Notes: generated by a model from the sequence alone, not told the origin. A stretch of 46,982 bases of DNA from Pelargonium nanum (GCA_036897485.1 JAYMTF010000186.1:1-46982); one strand, 5' to 3'; positions 20,886 to 33,220 are shown, counted from the first letter of the stretch. Program-made: numbers and translations.

Positions 20886-23800
20886 ATGAAGTTGAGATTG
20901 AGATCTGCTATGGAGTACTTGAATTTGGAGATCTATGCTCAGCTTCTAGTGGGGTTTGTGTTGATCTACACAGCTCAAGTTTCATGGGGATTCACTAACC
21001 CTGATGATGGTAAGTATGAACTTTGCATTTTTCATTTTTGAGTGTTTTAGTTGTTTGGTTACTGAGAAATTGTGGGAAAGTTTTAGGGATATCTTGTTGT
21101 GGTCAAACTAAAATTTTTGGTTTATACCACATGGTTAGGCTCTTAACAAATCAAATTGTTGAACTTTCCAACTTGAGTGGCATTGTTATGCCTAACCCAA
21201 TTGCAGAAATTGTTTGTTTTGTTTCTCTCCCGAAGCTTGCGAAATTCATGTTTTTGAATTGCAGTTGTGATTTCTATTATATGTCGAAAGAATTTAGTCG
21301 CCAAATGATACTTTCTGTTGCAATTACATTGGTAGTAATAGACTTTTAGTTGTTGGATTAGGTAGTGTGAGTCTGTTTGTTTTGGAGTTTTAAATTGCAA
21401 TTCTTCGCAGTTTCTTGGAGCTCTAAAAGGTTACAACTAACACATTCTTTGATTGTGACAGTTTCTGCTATTAACAGCTTGTATGTTGCGCTGGGTTCTC
21501 CTGTGCTTCCTGGGTGGATTCCTAATGGGGGAGACCCGTGTACGGAATCATGGCAAGGCGTTACATGTAACATTTCGGACATTCAAACAATGTATGTCGT
21601 ATGCACTTTGACTCTACCTAATGTTTATTGCTACGGTGAACTGTTATTTCTCTTATGATTTTTTGGTTTTATAGAAAAATCAATGGTGCTAATCTGGGAG
21701 GAGAATTGGGAGCGAACTTGGGGTTGTTTGCTTCTATCATAACAATGTAAGTCTCTCTCTTTCTCTCTCTTCATAAGCATACATAATTTCAATGAGGGGC
21801 AAGAGTGACTCGGGTTATGAGGAATAAGCTTCAAACAGAATGGATTTAAGTTCAAATATCGGAGGAGAGAGTTATTCTTGAGATGGGTAGTATAGAGAAT
21901 TTGGCAATGGTGATTATGCTTGTAGCATTTTGTTCATTTAGTGATGGATTGTCTAACTGGAAGAATCTTTTAGTTCATTAGGCGCAAATTGCGAAGGAAG
22001 TGTGAGGTGCCCCCGTCCTTATGTCAAGCTTTTTTGTCCCCGTTTACTTCATGTAGTTTTTACCTAATCATTTTCAGTGGATATGTTTGTGAATAATTCA
22101 TTAACGTATTTGATGTTTGTGGCAGAGATCTAAGCAGTAACAGCATTGGGGGAAATATTCCCAGCAATTTACCCGTCACCTTACAAAACCTGTATGTATT
22201 AAAGCAATAAAAATAAAAGATTATGTACTAATTATCATCATGAACTTAGCGTTTGGATTAGAATTTTTGTTCAGGAATGACAATCAAGAATGGGAATGAG
22301 AATGAGTATCTCATTGTTCACATTTGCATTAGGACTTCTTGTTCATGAGGATGGCTTTAGAATCTTATTCCCATTCCCATTCCAATTTTTTAATCCAAAC
22401 GCTACCTTATTTTCTACATATCCTGATGTGAAGATGTGATGACATTTATCTGTCTTGGACAGTTTTCTTTCAGCTAATCAGTTCACCGGAAGCATCCCAA
22501 CTACTTTAGCCTCTCTTCCTCAACTGCAAGCCATGTAAGCTTTTTGATCCTCTGATTTTTGCGTCGATGTTGTGGAACTGCTCATTGTAATCCCGAATTT
22601 CACGAGTTTTTGTTTTCCATGCCTTTCAGGTCTTTGAATAACAACTTCTTAACCGGAGAGATACCGGATTCCTTTCAGACGCTAACAGGATTAGTTAATC
22701 TGTAAGCCCTTATTACGAATTTCCCATCCTTTTCCTTGTGAGGTTCTTTTATTAGGCTATTAATCTAAAAGGAGCCAGTTGCTTGTGCGCAGAGACCTGT
22801 CAAGTAACAATTTGAGCGGGCAACTGCCTCCTTCTATGCAGAGTTCGGCGTCTCTGACCACTCTGTAAGCAACTTATTACAGTGAACCCATCTATTTTAT
22901 TCTTGTTACATGCCTCAGTTACTGAAGTTAACTTTTTTCGGTGGCAGACACATGCAGAACAATCAATTGTCCGGGACCCTTGATGTGTTGCAGGATCTTC
23001 CCCTGAGAGATCTGTATGCTTCTCAACCACAATTTATTTAATTTCAAATGGATTGCTTGTTTAGACTCTTAAGGTTCTGGAAGCTTGTAGGACATAGCAC
23101 CATATTATCGTGTTTCCTAACTATCTTTTGGCTATGCTTTGCTGATCAGGAATATAGAGAACAACCTGTTCTCTGGACCCATCCCCGAGAAGTTGCTGAG
23201 CCTTCCAACTTTCAAGTAAGAAATATAAACTACTAGCTCTTTTGTTTCTCTTATTGTTTACTTTACCTCTGAGGGAGATAGTTTTTCGATTTGCAAATAA
23301 AGAACACTTCCTTTGGGTGCGGACGAATCTCTTCCATTCTTCAAAATGTTAGAAATTCTGGTCCGACAATTCTTGATGGTCTTATGATCACTTCCTGCAA
23401 ACTGCCTCGGTCACTAGGAACTAGGAATAGATTAGAATGGCAACAAAACATTTATAGGTTAGTAAACGATGGACTCCATGCACAAGGTCTCTTCAAGCAA
23501 GCAAGCTCCATCGAAGATTGGATGTCATATAATGTAGTATATAAATAATATCTTCCGGTGAACTTATTTATGGTAAAATTTCCGTGACTTCTTCTAGAAT
23601 AGAAAATGACAGAGTTGTAATGACTTAATAAAAGATTTTGCATATATTTTGGTCTAGCAAGTCACTTGATTGACTTTGGACATGTAATACCAGATATCCA
23701 TGATTGATTCATTTTGATTTTGTTAGTTATATATGATATTTGTCTTCGTGCTAATTGACATTCACTATCTGTGCAGAAAAGATGGCAACCCATTTAATTC

Positions 23801-26800
23801 TACTGTTTCACCTTTAGCTCCAACACCCATGTCCTCGCTGTCACCGCCACTGGCACCACCTTTTTTTGGAGGGGGGACATCTTCTGAAAAGACACCTCCT
23901 TCACCTACCACCGAGCAGGCTGATGGACCGTCTACATCAGAGGAATCAAAATCCGGGGGCAAATTTCTTACTACTAAAAAGATAATTTGGATATCTATTG
24001 CAGGGGTGATATTTTTTGTAATTTTGGCATTGGCTTGTCTGCTTTGTTTGCCACGGTTTAGCAGAATAAGGGAAGAAGCTGACAGCATTTCCAAGCGATA
24101 TAGTATAGGTGCATACAATGCCGACAGAGAAAATCCTAGGGACAATGGACCCGCTGTCCCGCCGCGCACCCAGTTGGAGAAAGGCAAGTGGACTTCAAAA
24201 TAGCCCAATTCTAACTTTCATTCAAATAATACTGACTTGTGAGATTTTTATTTTCTTATTTTTATCGGAAAATGACTTGGTGAAAGCGTTTTTGATTTTT
24301 GAACAGTTCCAAAAGAGGCAGTCATGAAGCCGAAGGAGGACTATTATGCAGAGACTAAACGATTGGGAGCTGTTCCAAGGCCTCAGAAAGAGCAAGAGAA
24401 GAACGTGCAACGAACGGCTGTAATTTCAAAGCAGGATTCCTTTGACATAGACATGAGTGGATTTGATATGATGTTGATGCCTCCGCCGCCACCACCACCT
24501 CCTCCTCCCCCACCTCCTCCACCTCCTGTTGAAAAGGTTATTGTCAGGCCAAATGTGCCCGCTGAAGTGACTACTCCTAAGCCCTCTACCAAATCTCCGC
24601 TTCCCTCCACATCTGCTAAGTCGTTCACCATCGCGGCCCTCCAGCAATATACAAATAGTTTTTCTCAGGATAATCTTATAGGGGGCGGCATGCTGGGAAG
24701 TGTTTATAGAGCGCAACTTCCTGATGGAAAGGTAAGCTTTTGTTGCTATCATGACAATTATGACTTGGACAAATTTATTATAAATTTTGTGGTTTTCCTC
24801 TGGCTCATCTTCAAAATTTATATATAAAACAATATTTTTTCTTTAAAACAAAAATGATACCTGTCAATCTCCCTCTCTGCAATGTTTGTTGACTGTATAG
24901 TCACAGGCATCAGATTTTGACATTTTGTCTTGTTTGGATGCTTTCTGTAGTTATTGGCAGTCAAGAAACTAGATAGGAGGGCTGCGAGCCAACAGAAGGA
25001 TGACGAGTTCATTGAACTAGTGAACAGTATTGATAGAATCCGGCATGCGAATGTTGTTGAGCTAACAGGTTACTGTGCGGAGCATGGTCAAAGACTCCTG
25101 ATCTACGAGTATTGTAGCAACGGAACACTGCAGGATGCGCTGCATTCTGATGATGAACTGAAAAAGCAACTCTCGTGGAATGCTCGCATACGGATGGCAC
25201 TTGGAGCTGCAAGAGCCTTAGAGTAAGTAAAATAGCCATTGAGACGGCAACTTCTATCTCAGCTTACTCACGATCTCGTGCCTTCTTATTCATGAGTTCT
25301 GACATGGTACTAGCTAGGAGATTATTAAGATATTGCAAACCAACTGCTTATTGATATTCAAATGTGTGCCAAAGGTGGTAGAAAGGTTTTCAATATGCTT
25401 GGCACTTAAAATTTGTACGCGTAGATCAAAACTATAGTTGATAGGTGTTGAAGTGGGTGATAAAGTCCACATTGAAAAAAATTGAAAGTAAATGAGTTAT
25501 ATAGGGTGCAAGTGAAATCTTACTAACAAGGTTGATCTTTCAGTAGTGGAAGCCCAAGCTATTGTATGTTGTCCAATATTGAAATTTAACATGCTATATA
25601 TCATAGCGGGTTTTGATCCTCACCTTGGCTCAAAGGTAGCCTGTTTATGTTGCCTCCCCACCTGTCAAGCCCACCGTGTCGAGTACTGATTTTGTTGGTT
25701 TCCTATGTGACAAAGGTATTTGCACGAGGTCTGTCAGCCACCTGTTGTACACCGGAATTTCAAGGCTACCAATGTTCTTCTTGATGACGATCTTGCCGTG
25801 CATGTCTCTGACTGTGGTTTGGCTCCTCTAATTTCATCTGGATCCGTCAGTCAGGTAAGTTGTGATCCGTACATATTCATGTTTGCTCGGTTCTGATTCT
25901 GATATCGAATAAACTCTATCCACAGTAGTATTGAGAATTGTCATGGACTTACAGTTAGTGATGGTATCAAACTGTTGTCATGGAGATGATCAGAAATATA
26001 ACTATTAATATTTAAATCGGAAATGGTTGTGTTTACTTTCAGCTGTCAGGACAACTATTATCAGCCTATGGTTACGGAGCTCCCGAATTTGAGTCGGGTA
26101 TTTATACTTCCCAGAGTGATGTCTATAGCTTTGGCGTCGTCATGTTAGAGCTTTTAACTGGCCGGAAATCCCATGACAGGTATTTAGGACAAACAAAGAG
26201 GGTTGGCGACTTTGTGCTCTCTCTCTTCGCAATCACTCATTTTTGTACAATTTCTTTTACAGGACTCGGGCTCGGGGAGAGCAGTTTCTGGTGAGATGGG
26301 CAATTCCGCAACTTCATGACATTGATGCATTGTCGAGGATGGTCGATCCTTCTCTCAATGGAGAATACCCTGCCAAATCCTTATCACATTTTGCCGACAT
26401 TATTTCTCGTTGTGTTCAGGTGAGTCTTTCTAATGTTTGTTTCCTTAAGATAGCTTAATGTTTGGAGCGGGTTAGGTAAACCCGAATTTTGATCTGAAAC
26501 CCACAACATGCATCTCTTGCGGGTCGGGACTAGATAAAACCTTTTTCAACTCGAACACTATAAACCCGACATGAACCCGAAACCCGAAATGCCAGCTCTT
26601 GTTTCTCGTGTTACTGCTGGCAGGTTTGAATTAACCCGGTTCTGAAGCTCTTAGTTCCATTTCTTATTTGCACGTTCATGGTATCACTGAAAACATGTAA
26701 TCGAATCTGGACAATACTAGCACTAAACTCACCGTAACATCTGTTTTGCAGGCGGAGCCAGAATTCAGGCCACTGATGTCCGAAGTCGTACAGGATCTCC

Positions 26801-26838
26801 AAGACATGATTCGAAGAGAGCCTCCCACCAACAGATAA
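20886..26838 (+). CDS. STRUBBELIG-receptor-family LRR receptor-like kinase (SRF1/SRF3-like)
   Basis: Cell-surface receptor-like kinase, 787 aa. Exons: 20886-21009, 21462-21591, 21675-21746, 22126-22191, 22463-22534, 22630-22701, 22793-22864, 22948-23013, 23150-23215, 23777-24183, 24307-24731, 24951-25222, 25716-25854, 26043-26179, 26263-26419, 26752-26838. Domains: signal peptide (about 1-35); SUB-type N-terminal region with WIPNGGDPC; LRRs encoded by 66- or 72-base exons all in phase 2; Pro/Ser-rich stalk; membrane helix about 315-338; juxtamembrane region with a 16-proline run (441-456); kinase domain to the end. The kinase keeps the AVKK lysine (529) but has HRN at 627-629 for HRD and DCG at 647-649 for DFG. 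This fits the weak or absent catalysis known for STRUBBELIG and relatives, which act in organ shape, cell-wall and immunity signalling. Intron 10 uses a GC donor. The family is certain; the member is inferred from the poly-proline and VEKVIV juxtamembrane region. Confidence 0.93.
22247..22404. mobile_element. Tourist/Harbinger-like MITE in receptor-kinase intron 4
   Basis: 158 bases with perfect 14-base terminal inverted repeats, TAGCGTTTGGATTA and TAATCCAAACGCTA. The interior has AATGGGAATGAGAATGAG and TTCCCATTCCCATTCC, typical of plant Harbinger-type MITEs. A left TTA target base triplet is present; the right one is not identical, so superfamily assignment is tentative. Confidence 0.7.
25446..25591. 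mobile_element. Small LTR-like fossil (possible solo LTR, TRIM type), copy 2
   Basis: 146 bases starting TGTTGAAGTGGGTGATAAAG and ending GAAATTTAACA, clearly related to 17778-17925 and in the same orientation, inside intron 12 of the receptor-kinase gene. Non-coding and old. Confidence 0.5.
26460..26605. repeat. GGGTTCGGG-type repeat fragment in receptor-kinase intron 15
   Basis: Words such as AGCGGGTTAGG, GCGGGTCGGGACTAG, AACCCGACATGAACCCGAAA and an end reading ATGCCAGCTCT place this in or near the dispersed AGAGCT..-ended family. It looks incomplete. Edges are approximate. Confidence 0.45.
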
Positions 26839-27205
26839 AACGGGAGCTGACATAGATTTCCAACCCGAATATCCAGTTTCAGTTCCCGACCTGGCAAACC
26901 AGAATATATCTGATTCAAGAAGATCATCTGTCGCAAATGCCCCGACATTTCCTCGATTCTTTAGGTCAATAGTTGATAACTCCATTGTTTTTCAACTCTG
27001 AGATCATGCCTCTATGTATTACAGAAAATTTACTAACCCGATTGGTTCGAATTCATCATTTGTTACAGATTCTTGATAATGAAATTTTTTGTGTACCTCT
27101 TGGCCTTGTGTTTGTGCACTTCAGATTGAGTATGTTTCTTGATTCATGTGGAAGTGCAAGTTGTCTATATTTTTGCTATGTCAGCTGCCATGTTAGTTAT
27201 TATTG

Positions 27206-27225
27206 ACACGTCATCAATGACGTGT
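27206..27225. repeat. Perfect 20-base palindrome with two ACGT cores
   Basis: ACACGTCAT and ATGACGTGT pair across a CA spacer, within a wider imperfect stem (GTTATTATTG ... TAATAAC). Each arm carries an ACGTCA/TGACGT-type bZIP site. It lies about 370 bases after the receptor-kinase stop codon. Confidence 0.6.
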
Positions 27226-28029
27226 AATAACTTTTTATTAGTTTTGTCAAAATTCAACCATCAATTTATTACTTACTCATTAAGGGATTAAGAAAATAAT
27301 ATAAAATAAAAAGTAAGAATATCAGTTAAAAAAAAAAGAGTAAGAATATCAAAATTGGAAGTGTTTTGTGGGGTTAAGAATTGAAAACAAATATATTTGT
27401 ATTTCTTTTAGACATGGCAGATCGAACTCGAATCCGATGTATGTTCGAGTTGGGATCGAGAGTTACTTATTCGTTTAGAAAGGAGTTCAGATTTGTTCCG
27501 GACGAATTCTGATTTTGAGGGTAAAAGTACACATTTTGTCCAATTCGATCTGATTTGACCCGTAGATTAGAGAATGAATCAAACTTGAACAAAAAAAAAT
27601 GACCAGATCGGGCCGATTTGTAGTTGAATCGAATCTCGAATGCTCGCATATTGGGATCAAGATCAACTCTACTTTTTTACGTGCAAAAGTAGTCAAAACT
27701 GATTGAATTCCCAGATTTTACGTGCAAAACTTGAAACCCAAGATCCTTCATATTCATGTTTGGGTTAGGTCTTTCTAGCCCAAAACTCGAAATACTAGTT
27801 CACAACTCTGTATATTACATTACCATATGCTGAGTTGTCAATTTAAACCAGAGTCTACTAACAATCATAGCTTTTCGAGTTCGGTTGCATAAAATGTATT
27901 CAATCAATTTCAAAGTCGGGTAAAACAAACATTTACCCGTAAAACTTAATCTACAACTTCTTCCAGATCGAGTTTAGCTAAAAAATTCCAAATAGTCCCA
28001 AAACTCGAACTGTCACCTCTGGCCACTTG

Positions 28030-28040
28030 TATATAAAAAG
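28030..28040 (+). promoter_or_regulatory. TATA box of the SCAMP gene
   Basis: TATATAAAAAG lies 257 bases before the SCAMP ATG and is followed by a CT-rich leader, a good match to a plant TATA box. Confidence 0.6.
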
Positions 28041-28296
28041 GCCATCCTCTTATCAGCAGTTATCACCCGCGAACAGATTCTGTTTACATTTTCCTTCCTA
28101 TTTTCTCAGGAAACAAACACCTCCGCGAAAAAAGCAGTTCCTCTTCTCTTTCACACAATCAACTCTTTCAACGCGCATTTCCTCACTGTTGACTCTCACA
28201 CAGCCCTAAAACGCTCGCACCTATCTCTTTCTCTTCGATCCTGAGATCTCGCGAGCTACCTTTACTCTCAGATTTGAGATCCGTTGTTTCGCTACC

Positions 28297-31200
28297 ATGA
28301 GTCGCTACGATTCCAATCCCTTTGAAGAAGAGGAGGTCAATCCCTTCGCGGTAATTACTCGCTAGCTCGCTATCTATATGCAAAATGTATCGGGAATATG
28401 TGGTTTTGGTTTGATTTGTGAGTTTGTGATGTGATTTTAGTGCGTGAGATGAGTTTTTGGTGGATTAATTGTTGAATTCTGTTTGTTTTGCTCTGCGACA
28501 ATGGCGATTTTGGTAATGTGTTTTTTTTTTCTGGTTTGATTGTATGTTTGCTTTAATGAATTTGTAGATCTGATCTTGGTGATGTGTTGTGTTGGTGCAT
28601 TACAGTTGTTGAAGCTGATAACATATATGGATTTGGTGTTTCTGTAATGTAATGTTTGAGTTCTCTAGTTATATTGAACATATTGAGCTCTCTAGGGCTA
28701 TGTTATTTGTGGAGAATTGCAAAAGTATGGATTGTTTTGGAATGAATAAGCTAGGTTTCACATATTTGTGATTTTGGAATTTAAAATTTTGTTCAGTATA
28801 GTTTCAAATTCTTCCGGAAATGGGATCTACATTCAGCAGTGAAACTTATTGGAGTGGGACGATGAATCCTGTCACTATTTTATGTCATATACAGTTTTTA
28901 TGGACTGTTCTTAGTCCTTGTTTTGTTATCTCCTTGAAAAATTGATCATCTCCTATGTCTATTGAAGTTCTCATAGAATTTGAAGGTTTATCTATCATCA
29001 TCATGGTTTTATGAGTGAAAATTGGAATTTGGAATCATCGTGAAAGGTGATTGTATGCTGTCAATAGTCATTTTGAAGAAGCTGAAAACTGAAGTGCGGA
29101 CATGGGAATGACTTCATATATAGTCCTTGTCTTCATTGTGAATACAGTCTGATGTCAAGCAAGAAGGAAATTTGTTTTATATGTTCTGCTAATGAATACA
29201 TTGGAGCACTTTTATTTAGATTGTGAGCATGCCTCTCTGTAATCCTTTGTCCAGTAAGGCTTGTCTTGAGATTTCTTTTCTAATCCACTAATGCTCTTCT
29301 ATGTGATATAATACTTTGCTCTAACTTGTATGTTGAAGACTAACACAAAACTGATCTCTTTCTGTCAATGGTTTAACTTTTTTGTTTAGAATTTTCTACA
29401 GAATCATATGCTCTTTAAGATGAGTAATTATGTGAATTGTTAGAGAGCTTAATGGTTTATAGTAATTTGTGTATTTGGTGATGGACTTGATTTTATGAAA
29501 TAAAGGTTGTCATTCTCATGCGATTCATTGGTATAATATTACTTTAAATAGTCTGATATGTATGTTTTCTAATGACAGGATCAAGTTAGAGGGAAAGGGG
29601 GACAACCAAATTTTGGTGGAGGCGCCTTTTATACAACTGTGTGTTTGCTTTCTCCTGTCCATCATCACTTCTAAAAGTTGAAAGTTTTCATTTATTTAGA
29701 AATGATTAATAGTTTTCCTTAAATTCATTAAACGCTTCTTGTATTAGATAACACACAATCATGACTGATAGTTTTCAATTTCTTTTTGGTTATTGAATTT
29801 GTTGACTGGTTCATGGAATATTTCAGACTAATTAAAGTAGCTTTCAGTACATCTATCTTCTTTTCTTCATCTGTTGATTCAGTCTGTGGGCATTTCTTTC
29901 TTTCTTTTTAATTGTTTCTTTCCCCAAAGAATGCTTCTCAAATGTAATTGTTGTTCTAGATCATGCAAAAATATTATCATCTTTAGTGGGAGGATTTGTT
30001 TGTCGTATAATAACTGTATATAGATGCTTGTGGGTTGTCTTATTACATCATTGCTGAATTTTCTAGAATCCTGGAAGTGTTCCTGCTGCAACTTCAATTA
30101 CACCTCTTCCTCATGAGCCCTATGACCGTGGTGCAACAATTGATATCCCTCTTGATAATTCGAAGGTGCTTCAAATTTTGTAATATCTGTAACGTTCTGT
30201 TTGAGCAAACTATTTGGTTTTATCTAATATTTGTTTTTGTTTTCTTTTTAGGATTTAAGAGCTAAAGAGAAAGAACTCCAAACCAAAGAGGCTGAATTGA
30301 AAAGAAGGGAGCAGGTAATCGCTTGTCAAATTTGAACGAAATGCTTTTTGGCCTTTGTTTAATATGGGAGGTTATTAAAGGATTGTTTTTAGGATTATAC
30401 TATGTATTTCTGCAGTAGTAAAGGAAGTGAATGCTTTGGATGTTGGGAAAGGAAAAAAAGAATATGACACTTACTAATTGTATGGATGAAGAGGATACAT
30501 GGAGATACCTTAATTTTTAAGTTTCCTTATTTTTCTGAAGGATTCTATTTTGTCAATAATTTAATCCAATGTCTTCAGTGTTTATTTATTGCATCATTTA
30601 CTTTCTTGCAATGGTAGGAAGATGTAACTCAATCAATTTAGTTTTTTTTTCTTACTTTAGTATTGAAATTTCTTATTCTTTGGCATCGATTTTCCTTATT
30701 AGTAATTCGTTTTCTACTTTCATGATGCTAATGTAGGAGCTAAAACGGAAGGAAGATGCTATCTCTCGGGGTATATGTTTTTTTTGTATATGTCTATATA
30801 CTGATGAAAAATATGTTTAAGAGTATTATAGCTTACTTATTATGTTCCTCGTTTTTTGGCAGCTGGAATTGTATTGGAGGAGAAAAACTGGCCATCATTT
30901 TGCCCTCTTATCCATCATGACATTGCAAACGAAATACCAATCCATCTACAACGTATACAATATGTTGCATTCACAACATGGTTGGGTATGTTAAGTCCCT
31001 TTTTTGTGTGTGTTGGTTGTTCCGGCTTATTTATTTTTAGAGTAGAGAACTAAATAGATTTTCCATTTATAAGATGTATCCCTAGGCTTAATTTTCTTGA
31101 TAAATATATGGTTAGGTGGGTTGAGGTGGATCTATCAAATACAGTGATTCCACTGAAGGATTTTTTTCAATACAAATTAGTCGAATTGATCTGTGGTGAC

Positions 31201-33220
31201 TTAAGTTCTTATACTTGTGTGAGATTGCAGGTCTGATTGTCTGTCTAACATGGAATGTTGTGGCCGTTACCACAGCTTGGCTTAGGGGGGAAGGTGGGTT
31301 TCTGAAGTTTGTCATTATTGTTGTTTTCAGTACTGTTGCTGTTTTGTATCGTGTCGTCTAAACTTGTCTTTTCTGTAGGTCCAACAATTTGGTTTCTAGC
31401 CATCATCTACTTCATATCTGGGGTTCCTGGAGCCTACGTCTTGTGGTATCGCCCCCTTTATCGTGCTATGAGGTACTCTTTTATGATTATTCTACATCCG
31501 TTCGTCATTGCAAGGCTCAATTATACAAAATACTTCTGGTCCATTTGAAAGCCTTATCTATGAGAGAGTGTACTTCTTTAGTGTTAGATTTCATCCTTGG
31601 CTTAATCCGATAATTTTATACTTAAATGCGGTGATTCTTTAGTGTTAGATTTCAGATATTGAATTGTGTACTTTTACAGGACTGATAGTGCCCTGAAATT
31701 TGGATGGTTTTTCTTGACTTACATGGTAAGCTTGGTGAAGGTCTTGTATGAATCTTTCTTTTGCATAGGAGTTTTTTTTTTTTCAATTATGCCTTATGTT
31801 TGTTCCATCCTTATCTCCCCGCAGCTCCACATTGGCTTTTGCATCCTCGCTGCAGTCGCTCCTCCAATTATTTTCAAGGGAAAATCTCTTGCGTAAGTTG
31901 TCTCTCCTCATTTTTCACGATTATGTTGTCAAGTTGCTCTGTAGATTCTGTTTAAAAGCAAAATGTTTAAAATATATTATTAACAAAAGAGACTGCGTTT
32001 CAGTTTAGTAGAATTCCCAACATATTGCGCTGATGTAGTTTGATTGATGATGTCTGCAGTCTGCTTTTATGGATTTTTTACCTATGGAAAACATATACTC
32101 TCTCCGCCTCGAAATAAGTCTCTTTTCTATTTTGATAAAGATTAAGGAGAAATTAGTTAGTGTCGCACATTTCCTCTTGTATCCCCGAGGGCATGTGTTG
32201 TAACAAAACCGAGGGATACCAACTTATTATAGTAATAGTATTGGTATTTCATGAATAACTAACTTTTTAAAAAGGAAAGAGTGCCCTTATTTTGGGACGG
32301 AGGGAGTACATCTAATTCTCATACCATCGTGTCGATTAAATTCTATATTAGTATGGCCATGTAGGTATCAACATCATACTATGCAACTGATGTTTTATTG
32401 TTTGGTCTTGTGAACAGAGGTATCTTGCCCGCGATAGACCTAATCAGTGGCAATGCTTTGGTTGGGGTAAGTATCAACTACGATCTCATTACGTTTATCT
32501 TGTCATTATCGCTGATACATAAGTAGTCGTAGAAACAATTTTCCCTTTTCATTAAAGAAAAACTCATATATCTAGAGGTGGGGGCAAACTCACACAATTT
32601 TACACGTTAAACTCCGTCCCAAAAACCGAATTGCCAGCTCTACTTGTATGGCCAATACAAGTTCATTACTATCTTGGTGACTTTATATCTTTGTACAGAG
32701 CTGTCAATTCAGGTTTCGGGTTGGAAAGGTCTAATCCGAACCCGGTCCGAAAGAGCTCCGGGTTTTACGTGCGAAATGTGCGGATTCGCCCATACCGACC
32801 CAAAGTTGATTGGATTTATTTTATGCACCCTAACCTGCTCAAATGAGGATTGGGTTTCGGGTGCTCGCGGTCCAAATTGCTAGCTCTACCTCTATAAGAA
32901 TGATTGGTTAGATTTACATGTTGATTTTACATTGACACCCACATATCTACAACACTTAAAAACCTCTATTTGCAGATTTTCTACTTCGTCGGATTCGGGT
33001 GTTTCTGTGTTGAATCAGTACTCAGCGTATGGGTTATTCAGGTCTGAAATCCTTTTTCATCATCACATCTTTGTCGATTCTTTTCCGTTCTTTTCGGTTC
33101 CTATTGAACACATTATCTTTTCCCGCTCTGCAGCAAGTCTACATGTACTTCCGAGGCAGTGGCAAAGCTGCGCAGATGAAGCAAGAGGCTGCGAGGAGGA
33201 CCATGATGTCAGCCATATGA
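28297..33220 (+). CDS. Secretory carrier-associated membrane protein (SCAMP)
   Basis: Four-pass membrane protein of the trans-Golgi/early endosome, plasma membrane and cell plate, acting in vesicle traffic. Exons: 28297-28350, 29579-29638, 30067-30165, 30252-30314, 30737-30770, 30863-30985, 31231-31293, 31379-31472, 31680-31725, 31825-31892, 32418-32466, 32976-33041, 33134-33220; phases agree throughout and give 301 aa. The N-terminus has two NPF motifs (residues 7-9 and 15-17), which bind EH-domain endocytic proteins. A charged coiled coil ([20 protein letters not shown]) follows. The four hydrophobic spans start [39 protein letters not shown] and [12 protein letters not shown]. The loop [10 protein letters not shown] matches the SCAMP E-peptide. 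The cytosolic tail ends MMSAI. Intron 10 holds a MITE and intron 11 a dispersed repeat. Nothing suggests loss of function. Confidence 0.95.
32098..32306. mobile_element. Stowaway-type MITE in SCAMP intron 10
   Basis: 209 bases between TA dinucleotides (32096-32097 and 32307-32308). The left end is CTCTCTCCGCCTCGAAATAAG; the right end is CTTATTTTGGGACGGAGGGAG. Internal text (GCACATTTCCTCTTGTATCC, ATTGGTATTTCATGAATAAC) matches the LIP1-intron copies. The right end is near consensus, so it is less decayed than those. Confidence 0.88.
32697..32887. repeat. Dispersed repeat with AGAGCTGTCAATT ends in SCAMP intron 11
   Basis: The left end AGAGCTGTCAATT and right end AATTGCTAGCTCT are 11/13 inverse. 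Interior words include TTCGGGTTGGAAAGGTCTAA, TTTTACGTGCGAAATGTGCG and GTTGATTGGATTTATTTTAT. The same words recur near 16860, 17730, 27710 and 36240. A right-end-like fragment (AATTGCCAGCTCTA) lies just upstream near 32629-32642. Probably a non-autonomous DNA transposon. Confidence 0.6.

Larger units (their letters stand above)
26839..28296. other. Intergenic region between the receptor kinase and SCAMP genes
   Basis: No gene is seen. It holds a palindrome at 27206-27225 shortly after the receptor-kinase gene, a 27410-28020 stretch of repeat fragments (TCGAACTCGAATCCGATG, ATTTTACGTGCAAAACTTG, CTCGAACTGTCACCTCTGG), then the SCAMP promoter and leader. Confidence 0.55.

Noticed and set aside
24482-24531. 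16-proline run as an assembly artefact
   Set aside because: Codons are mixed (CCT, CCG, CCA, CCC), and poly-proline juxtamembrane regions are normal in SRF1/SRF3-type receptors.
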